A stretch of 64,000 bases of DNA from Flavobacterium sp. (lineage in GTDB: Bacteria > Bacteroidota > Bacteroidia > Flavobacteriales > Flavobacteriaceae), in assembly GCF_027484205.1 (NCBI RefSeq), contig NZ_JAIXUB010000012.1, forward strand, positions 1-64,000, read 5' to 3'. Positions within the stretch are counted from its first letter, which is position 1. Each line of letters begins with the position of its first letter. Of the stretch, positions 8,897 through 17,138 are shown piece after piece. Position numbers and translations under genes: made by a program. Under the pieces are notes generated by a model. The model was given only the letters and a program-made list of their open reading frames with translations. It did no database searches and was not told the DNA's origin.

Positions 8897-10261
8897 TTAA
8901 ACCGTCATTGAAAATAATTCTGTCTGCGGAAGATTTCGTTTTAGACGTAAATCAAATGCCATACAAATGTTTCTCACAAATGGTTTTCCTTTTTCAGTAA
9001 CTTCTATTGATTGGCTATTTATTTTCACCAAACCATCGTTTTCCATTTCATGAAGTTGATTGATGATTTCAGGTAATTCAGGAAAAAAGTCGTTATCATT
9101 TTTCCAAGAAGTTTCAAATTGACACATCAAATTTAGAATATGTTTTCTAATAATTAAATCTTCATCGGTTAGAATGTGACCACGAAAAACCGGTAATTCA
9201 TTAGCATCTAATCTTTTGTAATAGTCTTCAATAGTTTTTTCATTTTGAGCAAAACTGTACCAACTATCGCTTATTGAAGAAACGCCAAGTCCAATCATCA
9301 ATTGAGTTTTGGAAGAAGTATATCCCATAAAATTACGATGCAAATTTCCTTTTTCAAAAGAATCATACATGCTGTCGGTTGCTAAAGCAAAATGATCCAT
9401 TCCAATTTCATGATAATTATTCTGCGATAATCTATTTTTTCCAGCTTCATAAAGTTGACGTTTTTCATCATCTTTTGGTAAATCTTCACCTTTAAATCCG
9501 CGTTGTCCGTTACCTTTTATCCAAGGCACATGTGCATAACTATAAAATGCCAATCTATCTGGTGAAAGTGATTTGGTTTTATCAATCGTATCAATTACAT
9601 CATTCAAAGTTTGAAATGGTAATCCAAAAATCAAATCGTGACCAATAGAAGTATATCCAATTTCTTTTGCCCAAAAAGTAACCTTCGCCACATTATGAAA
9701 TGGTTGAATTCTATGAATTGCTGTTTGAACTTTGTTGGAATAATCTTGCACACCAAAACTCACTCTTCTAAATCCTAAATCATAAAGTGATTGTAAATGT
9801 CGTCGTGTAGTGTTGTTTGGATGACCTTCAAAACTAAATTCGTGTTCTTTGGCTTTAATAGCACGCGTGAAAATTCCGTTTATTAATGTTTCTAAATTTT
9901 CTGGTGAGAAGAAAGTTGGCGTTCCTCCACCAAGATGAATTTCTTTAATAATGGGTTTATTTGTTAATAAATCACAATATAAATTCCATTCTTTTAAAAC
10001 CGCTAAAATATACGGATTTTCAACTTCGTGATTCTTTGTTATTCGTTTGTTGCAACCACAAAACGTACACATACTTTCGCAAAAAGGCAAATGAATGTAT
10101 AAACTAATACCTTCAGATGCATTAGATTCGTTGAATGATTTTATAAAAGTATTTTTCCATTGTTCCAATGAAAATAAATTTTCTTCCCAATATGGAACCG
10201 TAGGATAACTTGTATATCTTGGTCCAGGAACATTATATTTTTGAATTAAGGAAATTGACAT
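8897..10261 (-). CDS. hemN: Oxygen-independent coproporphyrinogen III oxidase
   Basis: This 454-residue radical-SAM enzyme decarboxylates coproporphyrinogen III to protoporphyrinogen IX without oxygen. The N-terminus carries the HemN hallmark PGPRYTSYPT (residues 12-21). The iron-sulfur/SAM motif has C61, C65 and C68 in CESMCTFCGC, with an extra C70 typical of true HemN rather than HemW. GGGTPTF near 113 and the C-terminal HemN winged domain follow. Upstream, 27-65 bases from the start, are two imperfect palindromes that could bind a redox regulator. The gene stands alone between two strong terminator or repeat regions. Confidence 0.95.
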   Translation of the reverse strand: MSISLIQKYNVPGPRYTSYPTVPYWEENLFSLEQWKNTFIKSFNESNASEGISLYIHLPFCESMCTFCGCNKRITKNHEVENPYILAVLKEWNLYCDLLTNKPIIKEIHLGGGTPTFFSPENLETLINGIFTRAIKAKEHEFSFEGHPNNTTRRHLQSLYDLGFRRVSFGVQDYSNKVQTAIHRIQPFHNVAKVTFWAKEIGYTSIGHDLIFGLPFQTLNDVIDTIDKTKSLSPDRLAFYSYAHVPWIKGNGQRGFKGEDLPKDDEKRQLYEAGKNRLSQNNYHEIGMDHFALATDSMYDSFEKGNLHRNFMGYTSSKTQLMIGLGVSSISDSWYSFAQNEKTIEDYYKRLDANELPVFRGHILTDEDLIIRKHILNLMCQFETSWKNDNDFFPELPEIINQLHEMENDGLVKINSQSIEVTEKGKPFVRNICMAFDLRLKRNLPQTELFSMTV

Positions 10262-10287
10262 GATGGAATACTTTTAAGTTTCAAAAG

Positions 10288-10325
10288 TAACCTGAGTTAT
10301 GTCATAAAAAAATGATAATTGTCAT
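10288..10325. promoter_or_regulatory. Two imperfect palindromes upstream of hemN
   Basis: TAACCTGAGTTA (10288-10299) and ATGATAATTGTCAT (10312-10325) are both nearly self-complementary and lie 27-64 bases before the hemN ATG. hemN is controlled by CRP/FNR-type regulators in many bacteria, so these are candidate operators. They do not match the classical TTGAT-N4-ATCAA box, and the assignment is a guess. Confidence 0.25.
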
Positions 10326-10376
10326 GTGGGAAAGAAAAGAGAATAGAAAAAAAATATTGCGAATAGACTAAAATTT

Positions 10377-10484
10377 AATTTGTGTAATCAATGTTCAAAA
10401 TAATTAGTGTAATTCGTGTGAAAAAAAATCTGTGGAAATTTGTGTAATCTGTGTTTGAAATAATTCGTGCCAATTCGTGCAAAA
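10377..10484. repeat. Degenerate duplicated repeat with TTCGTG/TTTGTGTAAT motifs
   Basis: Two related units of about 60 bases stand in tandem between hemN and the DUF349 gene. Each runs AATTTGTGTAATC-n-ATGTTCAAAATAATTAGTG-like sequence and ends in AATTCGTGTG or AATTCGTGCA. The same CACGAATT vocabulary reappears at 13729-13863, so this is a dispersed family. No coding potential is visible. Confidence 0.6.
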
Positions 10485-10517
10485 AGAAAAAAAAGCTCAC
10501 CGATTAAAGTGAGCTTT
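10485..10517 (-). terminator. Terminator of the DUF349 gene
   Basis: AAAGCTCAC (10492-10500) pairs with GTGAGCTTT (10509-10517) and is followed on the minus strand by a U-run (A-rich 10481-10494 on the plus strand). It begins five bases after the DUF349 stop at 10522. Confidence 0.85.
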
Positions 10518-10521
10518 CTTT

Positions 10522-12687
10522 TTATTTATTCAAATTTCTAATTTGTTTTAACTTGTCTTTCCAAGAAACTAAATCTTCTTTATGTCGTTCAATAGTTTTT
10601 CTAACCTCAGTTACAATTGAATTTTCTTTCTTAGCATTCTTAGTGTTTTGGAAGAATTGAATGTTGTTTTCTAATTGGAAAATTTCATTTTGAACTTCAT
10701 CAATTTTTCTCATGATGAAGATTTTTTCATTATCTAATTTTCTACTATCTTCAGATCCAGCAATGTTATCCAAACGATTAGCAAAACGCAATTGCTCGCT
10801 TTCTTTTTTGCTTGAACTTAATTTTTCAAACAAAGCATCTAAAATTTTATTGAATTTTCCTTCCACATGTCTTCTGTTGAAAGGAACTCTTCCAATAGAT
10901 TTCCATGCTTCGATGTGCGCTTTTATGGCATCCAAATCGGTTTTGTGATCACCAACTAATTCAAATGAACGTAACGTTTCTAAATATTCTTTTTTCTTTT
11001 CAAAAGCAGCAACTTCTTCAGCATTTTCCTCTTTTTTGCTGTCTTTCAAACGTTCAAAATAATGGTTACAAGCCGCTTTAAATTCATCCCAAAGTTTATC
11101 AGAAAACTTTCTTGGCACGTGTCCAACTTGTTTCCAATCTTCCTGAATTTGTTTCATTAAAGGCGTTGTAGCTGCAAAATCTTCGCTATCTTTCAATTCG
11201 TTTGCTCTATCTACAAGTGCTTGTTTTTTGCTTAAATTATCGTTTTGATCTTTCTTAATGTCTTTGTAGAAAGAGTTTTTCAATACATTAAAATCACGAA
11301 CTGCATTTTTAAATTTTGCCCAAGTTGCTTCATTCACTTCACTTGGAACTTTTCCTGTAGCAAAGAATTGATTTCTTAAAGCTTCCACTTTTACAATTTG
11401 GTTCAACCAAGCTTGGTGCGAATCTACTTTCTCTTGAGCTAAAACTTCTAATTGCGCAATGATTTCGTTTTTCTTTTCAAGGTTTTCAGTTTCTTTTGCT
11501 CTAAAACTTTCATAAAAAGTTTCACGCTTGTCGTGCATTTGTTTGGTCAATTCACTGAATTGTTTCCATAATTCTTCACGATGTTCTCTCGAAACTGGTC
11601 CGATGTCTTCTTTCCAAATTCTGTGTAAATCTTGTAATTCACGAAACGATTTGTTGATGTCAGTTTCATTGATTAATTCACCAACACGAGCTATAATTTT
11701 GTTTTTTAACTCTAAATTATGTTTGAATTCTTGATCACGAGCATCTCTATCTAAGTGCAAGAAATCATAAAAATTCTCAATGTGGAAATGATAATTATTC
11801 CAAACGTGGTTGTATTTATCTTTTGGAATTGGTCCAGCATTTTTCCAACGTTCTCTAATATCATTTAGCTGTTTTAGAGCATTGGCAATATTTCCTGTCG
11901 AATTGTTAACCAAGTTTTTCAACTCTTCTACAATCGCCATTCTGTTTTCTAAATTCGATTTTAAATTGTTTTGAAGCGATTTAAAATGCGCATTTTTCTT
12001 ATCTCTGTATTGATTGTATAACGAATCAAATTTTGTTTTTAACGGAAAACTATAATGAAAATCCTCAGTAGTATCTGGATTTTCTGCATTAAATTCATCT
12101 CTTTTTTCATCCATAAAATGGTGAAATTTAGATAAAAATGCTTTTTTTACTTCTTCAACATGTTCACGAACCGACATTACTTGGTCAGTTGCAACAAGTG
12201 TTTCCAACTCTTCAACCAATTTTTCCATTGGCAAAGCTTCATAATCCTGTAAAGGAATATCATAACGACCTTTTACCGTTTCATCTTCACTTTCCTCTGC
12301 ATTTGCATTTGCAATAGCGTTCATTGCAAAATCATTTTCATTTTCTAAAACGATGGTGTCATCTGCAACTTGTTCGTCTGTTAATTCAATAACATTTTCT
12401 ACAACTTCTTCTGTCGTATTCTCAATAGTTGGAACTTCTTCAGGCGTTTCTGTAATTTGTTCACCTACAAGGTCTTCAACTTCTAGAACCGTTTCTTGTT
12501 CAGCTTCGGCTACTAATGGTGCTTCAACTTCGGTATCAGGAATCAATTCAACTTCGTTTTCAATAGCTTCTGCAATAGCTTCAACTTCTTGATTTTCAGC
12601 TTGAAACGCTTCTTGAGATTCATTGTTTACGTTTCCATCTGTCTCGTTTTCGTTAACTGACAGGTTATCATTCTTTTCTTCTAACAT
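10522..12687 (-). CDS. DUF349 domain-containing coiled-coil protein
   Basis: This 721-residue protein has an N-terminal stretch of about 130 residues that is extremely acidic and rich in E, V and T (for example VEAIAEAIENEVELIPDTEV). The rest is a series of about five to six repeats of roughly 75 residues, each with the DUF349 pattern W-K-x2-G-x-[IV]-P-x-[DE]-x3-LW-x2-F. Examples are RWKNAGPIPKDKYNHVW, DWKQVGHVPRKFSDKLW and AWKSIGRVPFNRRHVEGKF. No signal peptide or membrane segment is present, so it is cytoplasmic. The family function is not established. In this block it follows the TPR gene and aroE on the same strand, although a repeat element separates it from aroE. Confidence 0.9.
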   Translation of the reverse strand: MLEEKNDNLSVNENETDGNVNNESQEAFQAENQEVEAIAEAIENEVELIPDTEVEAPLVAEAEQETVLEVEDLVGEQITETPEEVPTIENTTEEVVENVIELTDEQVADDTIVLENENDFAMNAIANANAEESEDETVKGRYDIPLQDYEALPMEKLVEELETLVATDQVMSVREHVEEVKKAFLSKFHHFMDEKRDEFNAENPDTTEDFHYSFPLKTKFDSLYNQYRDKKNAHFKSLQNNLKSNLENRMAIVEELKNLVNNSTGNIANALKQLNDIRERWKNAGPIPKDKYNHVWNNYHFHIENFYDFLHLDRDARDQEFKHNLELKNKIIARVGELINETDINKSFRELQDLHRIWKEDIGPVSREHREELWKQFSELTKQMHDKRETFYESFRAKETENLEKKNEIIAQLEVLAQEKVDSHQAWLNQIVKVEALRNQFFATGKVPSEVNEATWAKFKNAVRDFNVLKNSFYKDIKKDQNDNLSKKQALVDRANELKDSEDFAATTPLMKQIQEDWKQVGHVPRKFSDKLWDEFKAACNHYFERLKDSKKEENAEEVAAFEKKKEYLETLRSFELVGDHKTDLDAIKAHIEAWKSIGRVPFNRRHVEGKFNKILDALFEKLSSSKKESEQLRFANRLDNIAGSEDSRKLDNEKIFIMRKIDEVQNEIFQLENNIQFFQNTKNAKKENSIVTEVRKTIERHKEDLVSWKDKLKQIRNLNK

Positions 12688-12800
12688 TTGTTTGAATGTG
12701 TTAGGTTATACAATATTTTCCTTTTTGGAGGGCGAAAGATAGTGAAGTAGCAACAAAAATCAAAGAAAATCAATGGTTTCTGAACAGAATATTTTTTTTA

Positions 12801-12921
12801 GGAGCGAATGTTTCGCGAATTTTTGCCCCGAAACTTCGGGTCCATTTTCCCGCTTTTCGTTACAATAGCTTTGTAAAAGTTCAAAACTTTTATAAAGCTA
12901 TTTTCTCTGCAATCGGGGCTA
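12801..12921 (-). repeat. Structured intergenic element (AGCCCCGATTGCA...GCGGGAAAATGGA), copy 1
   Basis: Read on the minus strand it begins AGCCCCGATTGCA at 12920, continues into a long hairpin (arms 12864-12881 and 12885-12902, 18 pairs with one wobble), then AAAGCGGGAAAATGGA. It ends with a small CCCGAA/TTCGGG hairpin (12827-12840) and a GCGAA/TTCGC pair. Related sequences lie at 52141-52230 and, in part, at 56457-56514. It sits immediately downstream of aroE and upstream of the DUF349 gene. Confidence 0.65.
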
Positions 12922-12962
12922 AATTGCAATTGTATTGAATAAAATCAGAATTTCTAAAACTA

Positions 12963-13706
12963 TTACTTGTTCCAAATTGTCCATGCTTTTTCTGCTTGAA
13001 AAACTAACATCTCGTATCCGTTTTTAATAGTTGCTCCTTTTTTCTTAGCTTTCTTTAAAAATTGCGTTTCTTCGGGATTGTAAATTAAGTCAAATGCAAT
13101 GTGTTTTTCTGTAAAAAACTCATACGGAATAGGAGGAAACTCTTTTGTATTCGGACTGGTTCCAAGTGGTGTACAATTGATTATAATTTGAAAATTATCA
13201 AATGTTGTAGCGTTGATTCTATTATAATCAATAGCATTCTCTGAAGCTTCTCTTGATACAAAAGTGTAGAAAATTCCGAGTTTATCTAAAGCAAACGCAA
13301 CTGCTTTTGAAGCGCCGCCAGTTCCAAGAATTAAGGCTTTTTTGTGATGTGGTTGGAGTAGTGGTTCTAACGATTTTTTAAAACCATACCAATCAGAATT
13401 ATAACCTTTTAGATTTCCTTTTTTAGTAAAACGAATTACATTCACAGCTCCAATTCTAAAAGCTTTATCCGACATGGTATCAAGAAATGGAATAATAGCT
13501 TCTTTGTATGGAATTGTTACGTTTAACCCTTTCAAATCGGGATTATTTTTCAACACATTCGGAAATTCTTCTATTGTTGGAATATCAAAATTCTCGTAAG
13601 TACAATCATTAAAAAGATCTTTAGAAAATTTTTCTGTAAAGTATTTTTTAGAAAAGGAATAGGAAATGTCTTTACCTACTAATCCGAATTTTTTATTGTT
13701 TTCCAA
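12963..13706 (-). CDS. aroE: Shikimate 5-dehydrogenase
   Basis: This 247-residue NADP-dependent enzyme reduces 3-dehydroshikimate to shikimate in the aromatic amino acid pathway. The N-terminal substrate domain shows SYSFSKKYF and GLNVTIPYKEAI with the catalytic lysine K68. GYNSDWYGF carries the partner aspartate D105. The nucleotide-binding loop LGTGGASKAVAFAL lies at 128-140, and the C-terminal GYEMLVFQAEKAWTIW holds the conserved glutamine. It is about 25 residues shorter than E. coli AroE, which is usual for Bacteroidota. It lies between a TPR gene and the DUF349 gene, each separated by a repeat-filled gap. Confidence 0.95.
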   Translation of the reverse strand: MENNKKFGLVGKDISYSFSKKYFTEKFSKDLFNDCTYENFDIPTIEEFPNVLKNNPDLKGLNVTIPYKEAIIPFLDTMSDKAFRIGAVNVIRFTKKGNLKGYNSDWYGFKKSLEPLLQPHHKKALILGTGGASKAVAFALDKLGIFYTFVSREASENAIDYNRINATTFDNFQIIINCTPLGTSPNTKEFPPIPYEFFTEKHIAFDLIYNPEETQFLKKAKKKGATIKNGYEMLVFQAEKAWTIWNK

Positions 13707-13728
13707 TTTTTAATGATGTTATGAAAGG

Positions 13729-13863
13729 TTTACACGAATTTCACTAATTACCACGAATTCATGTTGTGAATAAAAAAAATACACGAATTAATATCTGTAT
13801 CAAATAAGTTCGTGTAATTTTTTATGTTTTATAATTTCGTGTAAATTCGTGAAATTCGTGTTG
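13729..13863. repeat. Nested palindrome built from CACGAATT motifs
   Basis: An outer inverted repeat (ACACGAATTTCACTAATT at 13733-13750 against AATTCGTGAAATTCGTG-type sequence ending at 13860) encloses an inner one (ACACGAATTAA at 13780-13790 against AGTTCGTGTAATT at 13807-13819). The whole 135-base gap between the TPR gene and aroE could fold as one long interrupted hairpin. It shares its words with the repeat at 10377-10484. Confidence 0.65.
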
Positions 13864-13868
13864 AAAAT

Positions 13869-15263
13869 TTATTTGTTGTGTTTCTTTATCAAACTCTGTA
13901 CTTTTTTTATTGTCCAAACCGTTGGAAATAATTCTTCTAATAAAGTATGATTGTTGAAGTTTAATCGCAATGCATTACTCAAATGAAAAGTTCCTTTTTC
14001 AGTATCATTTAATATAAAATAGAATCCTGCCAAACGGTATTCAATTTGATACTCTTCAGGGAAAAATTCGGTAGATTGAAGTAACGTCATAACTGCAGAA
14101 TCAAATTCACCTAAAAACTGTAAAATATCAACCCAGAACAACCATGTATCTAGATGATTATCACCAAATTCAACCGCTTTTCTAAAACCAAGTTCGGCTT
14201 CTTCATAGAAATTCATGGCTTTATTTATTGTTGCAAAACGTTTCCAATAAGCACGATTTTGGTCGTCAATTGCTAAAGCTTTATTTACATAAAACAGTGC
14301 TTTTTGAAAGTTCTTTTGGCGTACATAAAAATCTGTAATTGCAATCCAACCTTTATCTAATAATGGATCTTCGTGGACTGTTTTATTGAAATACTTTAAT
14401 GCTTCCACTTTATTTCCTAATTTTTCATGACATTTTCCAATACGTAACAAAGCATACGAAGTTGGATCGTCTAAATCAATTGTTCTTTGATAGTTTTCAA
14501 TAGCTTCTTCATAACGCTTAAGTCGTTCTAATGCTTTACCATTCTCCATGAAAGCACCCATAAATTCTTCGTCAATGTAGGTAGCATATTCAAAAGCGCG
14601 TACAGCATTTACATAATCTTTCAATCCGTAATACAAACGTCCTTTTTGATGCCATGCAATTTCTGAATAAGGATTTCTATCAATATAGGTTTTGATATAT
14701 TCAATAGCTTCTGCATTTTGATCTAAAAATTCGTAGCAATAAACCACATTATAAAGTGCTGATTGGTCTTCAATATCTACTTCTAAACAACTTTTAAAAT
14801 TCTCTTTTGCCTTTTCAAGGTTGTCCATAAACAGATATTCCATCCCAATAAGGTTGTAAACATCGGCTAAATCTTCGGTATATTTTAAAGCTTCTTGAAG
14901 AAGTTCAACCGCTTTTACATGATTATCTCTTTTCGAATAAATATTGGCTTTTTGGATAAAAATTTCTTCGTTAGTTGGCTCAATAGCATACAATTCATTA
15001 AGCATTTTTTCAGCTATTTCGAGTTTGTCATCATAAACTAACATTTCTACTTGAACTAACTTTAAACCAGTCGATTTAGGATGTTGTTCAAGTCCTAATT
15101 TTAAAGCTTTTTTGGCTAAATTAGCTTTGCCCATATCAAGATAATGAAGAATAATTTCTTCAAATTCTTCTGAATCAAAAAAGAAAACTTTATTGGTTTT
15201 CAACATGGATTCAAACTTCGATAAGGATAGATTGTAGTCTTCTTCGTCGTGATCCAAATGCAT
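13869..15263 (-). CDS. Tetratricopeptide repeat protein
   Basis: This 464-residue soluble protein consists of about eleven to twelve TPR units. It begins with a short acidic N-terminus (HLDHDEEDYNLSLSKFES). Canonical helix pairs are visible, for example AEIAWHQKGRLYYGLKDYVNAVRAFEYA-type units spaced at 34 residues, with YEEAIENYQRTIDLDDPTSY and EALKYFNKTVHEDPLLDKGW near 240-305. There is no signal peptide, so it is cytoplasmic. TPR solenoids hold protein partners; none can be named from sequence. It is first in the minus-strand run TPR, aroE, DUF349. Confidence 0.88.
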   Translation of the reverse strand: MHLDHDEEDYNLSLSKFESMLKTNKVFFFDSEEFEEIILHYLDMGKANLAKKALKLGLEQHPKSTGLKLVQVEMLVYDDKLEIAEKMLNELYAIEPTNEEIFIQKANIYSKRDNHVKAVELLQEALKYTEDLADVYNLIGMEYLFMDNLEKAKENFKSCLEVDIEDQSALYNVVYCYEFLDQNAEAIEYIKTYIDRNPYSEIAWHQKGRLYYGLKDYVNAVRAFEYATYIDEEFMGAFMENGKALERLKRYEEAIENYQRTIDLDDPTSYALLRIGKCHEKLGNKVEALKYFNKTVHEDPLLDKGWIAITDFYVRQKNFQKALFYVNKALAIDDQNRAYWKRFATINKAMNFYEEAELGFRKAVEFGDNHLDTWLFWVDILQFLGEFDSAVMTLLQSTEFFPEEYQIEYRLAGFYFILNDTEKGTFHLSNALRLNFNNHTLLEELFPTVWTIKKVQSLIKKHNK

Positions 15264-15371
15264 AGCTTTTTGTTTAAAATTATCCTTAATAAAAGTAGTT
15301 AACTAATGTCGTTATTTAAGGAAAATTGATTTTTGTTTTGAACAATTTAATTAACATTTAAGTTTGATGTT

Positions 15372-15430
15372 AATGGTTTATTGTTTATTGTTGGTAATTA
15401 ACAACTAACCATAAACTAATAACTATAAAC
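15372..15430. repeat. Degenerate heptamer array overlapping the aminotransferase stop
   Basis: The stretch reads in steps of seven: GTTTATT GTTTATT GTTGGTA on the left, and AACAACT AACCATA AACTAAT AACTATA on the right, which is roughly its complement. It runs into the last codons of the aminotransferase gene, whose stop codon lies inside the array. Confidence 0.6.
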
Positions 15431-16607
15431 TTTTTAAAACTTCATCCATCACCTCTAAAATAATTTTGCAACCTTCTCTAATTTCTTCCTCAGAAATAGT
15501 CAATGGTGGCGTAATTCGGATGGCTTTTCCTTCAAACAATAACCAAAACAGAATCAATCCTCTATCTTGACAACGCAAAATTACCTGATTTGTTATTTCT
15601 TCATCAGATGTCATTGCGGCTAACATCAATCCTTTTCCTCTAACTTCTTGTATCAAAGGGTGTACCAAAAGTGTTCTAAAGAGTTTTTCTTTTTCTAAAG
15701 ATTGTTTGGCGTAGTCTTTTTCTAAAACTTCTTGTAGTGTTGCCAAACAAGCAGCAGCAATAACAGGATGTCCGCCAAAAGTGGTAATATGTCCTAATTT
15801 AGGATCATGACTTAATAAATCCATGTGTTTTTCGTTGGCAATAAAACCTCCAACAGGCATTCCGCCAGCCATTCCTTTTCCAATAATGACAACATCTGGA
15901 ACGACATTGTAATTTTCAAATCCAAATAATTTTCCGGTTCTTCCAAAACCAGGTTGGATTTCGTCCACAATCATTAAAGCGCCAACTTCTTCACAACGTT
16001 TTTTTACTTTAGCTAAAAAGTCATTTTGAGGTTGGATAAAACCTGCGCCACCTTGAATACTTTCGAGAATTATTCCAGCGGTTTTGGTTGTTATTTTTTG
16101 TAAATCGTCTTCATTATTAAAGGTGATGAAATCAACATCGGGAATTAAAGGTCTAAAAATTTGTTTGCGTTCTTCAAATCCCATAACACTCATCGAACCC
16201 ATTGTATTTCCATGATAAGCATTATGACACGAAATCAACTGACTTCTTCCTGTTACTCTTCTAACAAGTTTTAAAGCGCCTTCACAAGCTTCTGTACCAG
16301 AATTTACTAAATAAATTTTGTTTAATTCTTTAGGTAAATTCTCAACTAATAATTTACAATATTGTACTGCTGGACTTTGAGAATATTCGCCATAAACCAT
16401 CACGTGTGAATATTTGTCCAATTGATCTTTTATAGCTTGATTTACTCGTGGATGTTGATGTCCAAGCGAGCAAGCCGAAACGCCAGCAACAAAATCTAAA
16501 TACTTTTTATTGTTTGTATCGTAAATATAGGAACCAACAGCGTGTGAAACTTCCATTCCTAATGGATATGGTGACGTTTGAGCTTGGTATTTTAAAAAAT
16601 CGTTCAA
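15423..16607 (-). CDS. Class III PLP-dependent aminotransferase (acetylornithine/ornithine type)
   Basis: This 394-residue enzyme is of the ArgD/OAT superfamily. Visible features are the VNSGTEACEGALKL phosphate-binding segment (101-114), YHGNTMGSMS at 131-140, the PLP aspartate in VDEIQPGFGRTGK (D215), and the Schiff-base lysine K244 in IIGKGMAGGMPVGGF. Class III enzymes of this branch transfer an amino group from acetylornithine, ornithine, lysine or similar omega-amines to 2-oxoglutarate. No arginine genes are adjacent, so the substrate is left open. An LprI-like gene lies eight bases upstream on the same strand. The 3' end reads into a heptamer repeat. Confidence 0.88.
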   Translation of the reverse strand: MNDFLKYQAQTSPYPLGMEVSHAVGSYIYDTNNKKYLDFVAGVSACSLGHQHPRVNQAIKDQLDKYSHVMVYGEYSQSPAVQYCKLLVENLPKELNKIYLVNSGTEACEGALKLVRRVTGRSQLISCHNAYHGNTMGSMSVMGFEERKQIFRPLIPDVDFITFNNEDDLQKITTKTAGIILESIQGGAGFIQPQNDFLAKVKKRCEEVGALMIVDEIQPGFGRTGKLFGFENYNVVPDVVIIGKGMAGGMPVGGFIANEKHMDLLSHDPKLGHITTFGGHPVIAAACLATLQEVLEKDYAKQSLEKEKLFRTLLVHPLIQEVRGKGLMLAAMTSDEEITNQVILRCQDRGLILFWLLFEGKAIRITPPLTISEEEIREGCKIILEVMDEVLKSL

Positions 16608-16615
16608 TTTAGTCT

Positions 16616-17008
16616 TTATTTAATGGTTACAGAACCAGAACACATACTTCCTTCTTCAATTCCTGTAAGCCAAGTTTTTAATCTTTTTGTTCGTTCTTCG
16701 GTTAACTCTTGCAGATGATTACTCCAACAAGTTGGTTGAATACTTCCATAATATCCTGGCTCTCTTTTTGGGAATTTTGCAAGCATTTCTGCATCTCTAA
16801 AAGTAATCCAAATTTTTTGTGCAGCTTTTAAATTTTTAAGAAACTCAGTATCTGATTTATATTCCTTTAAAATTTTTTGATAAACTTCATTCAGTTCTTT
16901 ATCTGCTTTTTTGTAGTTATTGTAGGCTTCCATATTAATCTCTGATTGCGTTTGACTAAAACAATTAAGATTGAAAAGAAGAAAGAATAAAAATGCTATG
17001 TTTTTCAT
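16616..17008 (-). CDS. LprI-like (DUF1311) secreted protein
   Basis: The 130-residue product has a signal peptide (MKNIAFLFFLLFNLNCFSQ). It is followed by the DUF1311/LprI N-terminal pattern: ADKELNEVYQKILKEY, LKAAQKIWITFRDAEM near residue 60-75, then CW and the downstream RTKRLKTWL. Some members of this family inhibit lysozyme, so a periplasmic protective role is possible. The family is broad and the role here is not proven. Eight bases separate its stop from the aminotransferase start, so they are probably cotranscribed, though no functional link is obvious. Confidence 0.8.
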   Translation of the reverse strand: MKNIAFLFFLLFNLNCFSQTQSEINMEAYNNYKKADKELNEVYQKILKEYKSDTEFLKNLKAAQKIWITFRDAEMLAKFPKREPGYYGSIQPTCWSNHLQELTEERTKRLKTWLTGIEEGSMCSGSVTIK

Positions 17009-17081
17009 AGTAGGATTTCAAAAATTTTAAAATAATGCAAATTTATGAAATTAGAATCAGCACAAATGTTTATTAAGAATT

Positions 17082-17112
17082 TTTTATTAATAGTAAAAAT
17101 TATGTAGGTTTG
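17082..17112 (+). promoter_or_regulatory. Bacteroidetes-type promoter for the amylase gene
   Basis: TAGGTTTG at 17105-17112 matches the TAnnTTTG -7 box of Bacteroidota, with a T-rich -33 region (TTTT at 17082-17085) 19 bases upstream. It lies 26 bases before the ATG at 17139. Confidence 0.45.
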
Positions 17113-17138
17113 TTGAATACAATAAATACTATTTTATT

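Noticed and set aside
12353..12592. Plus-strand serine/threonine-rich ORF
   Set aside because: Antisense of the acidic E/V/T-rich N-terminus of the DUF349 protein; the composition follows from that.
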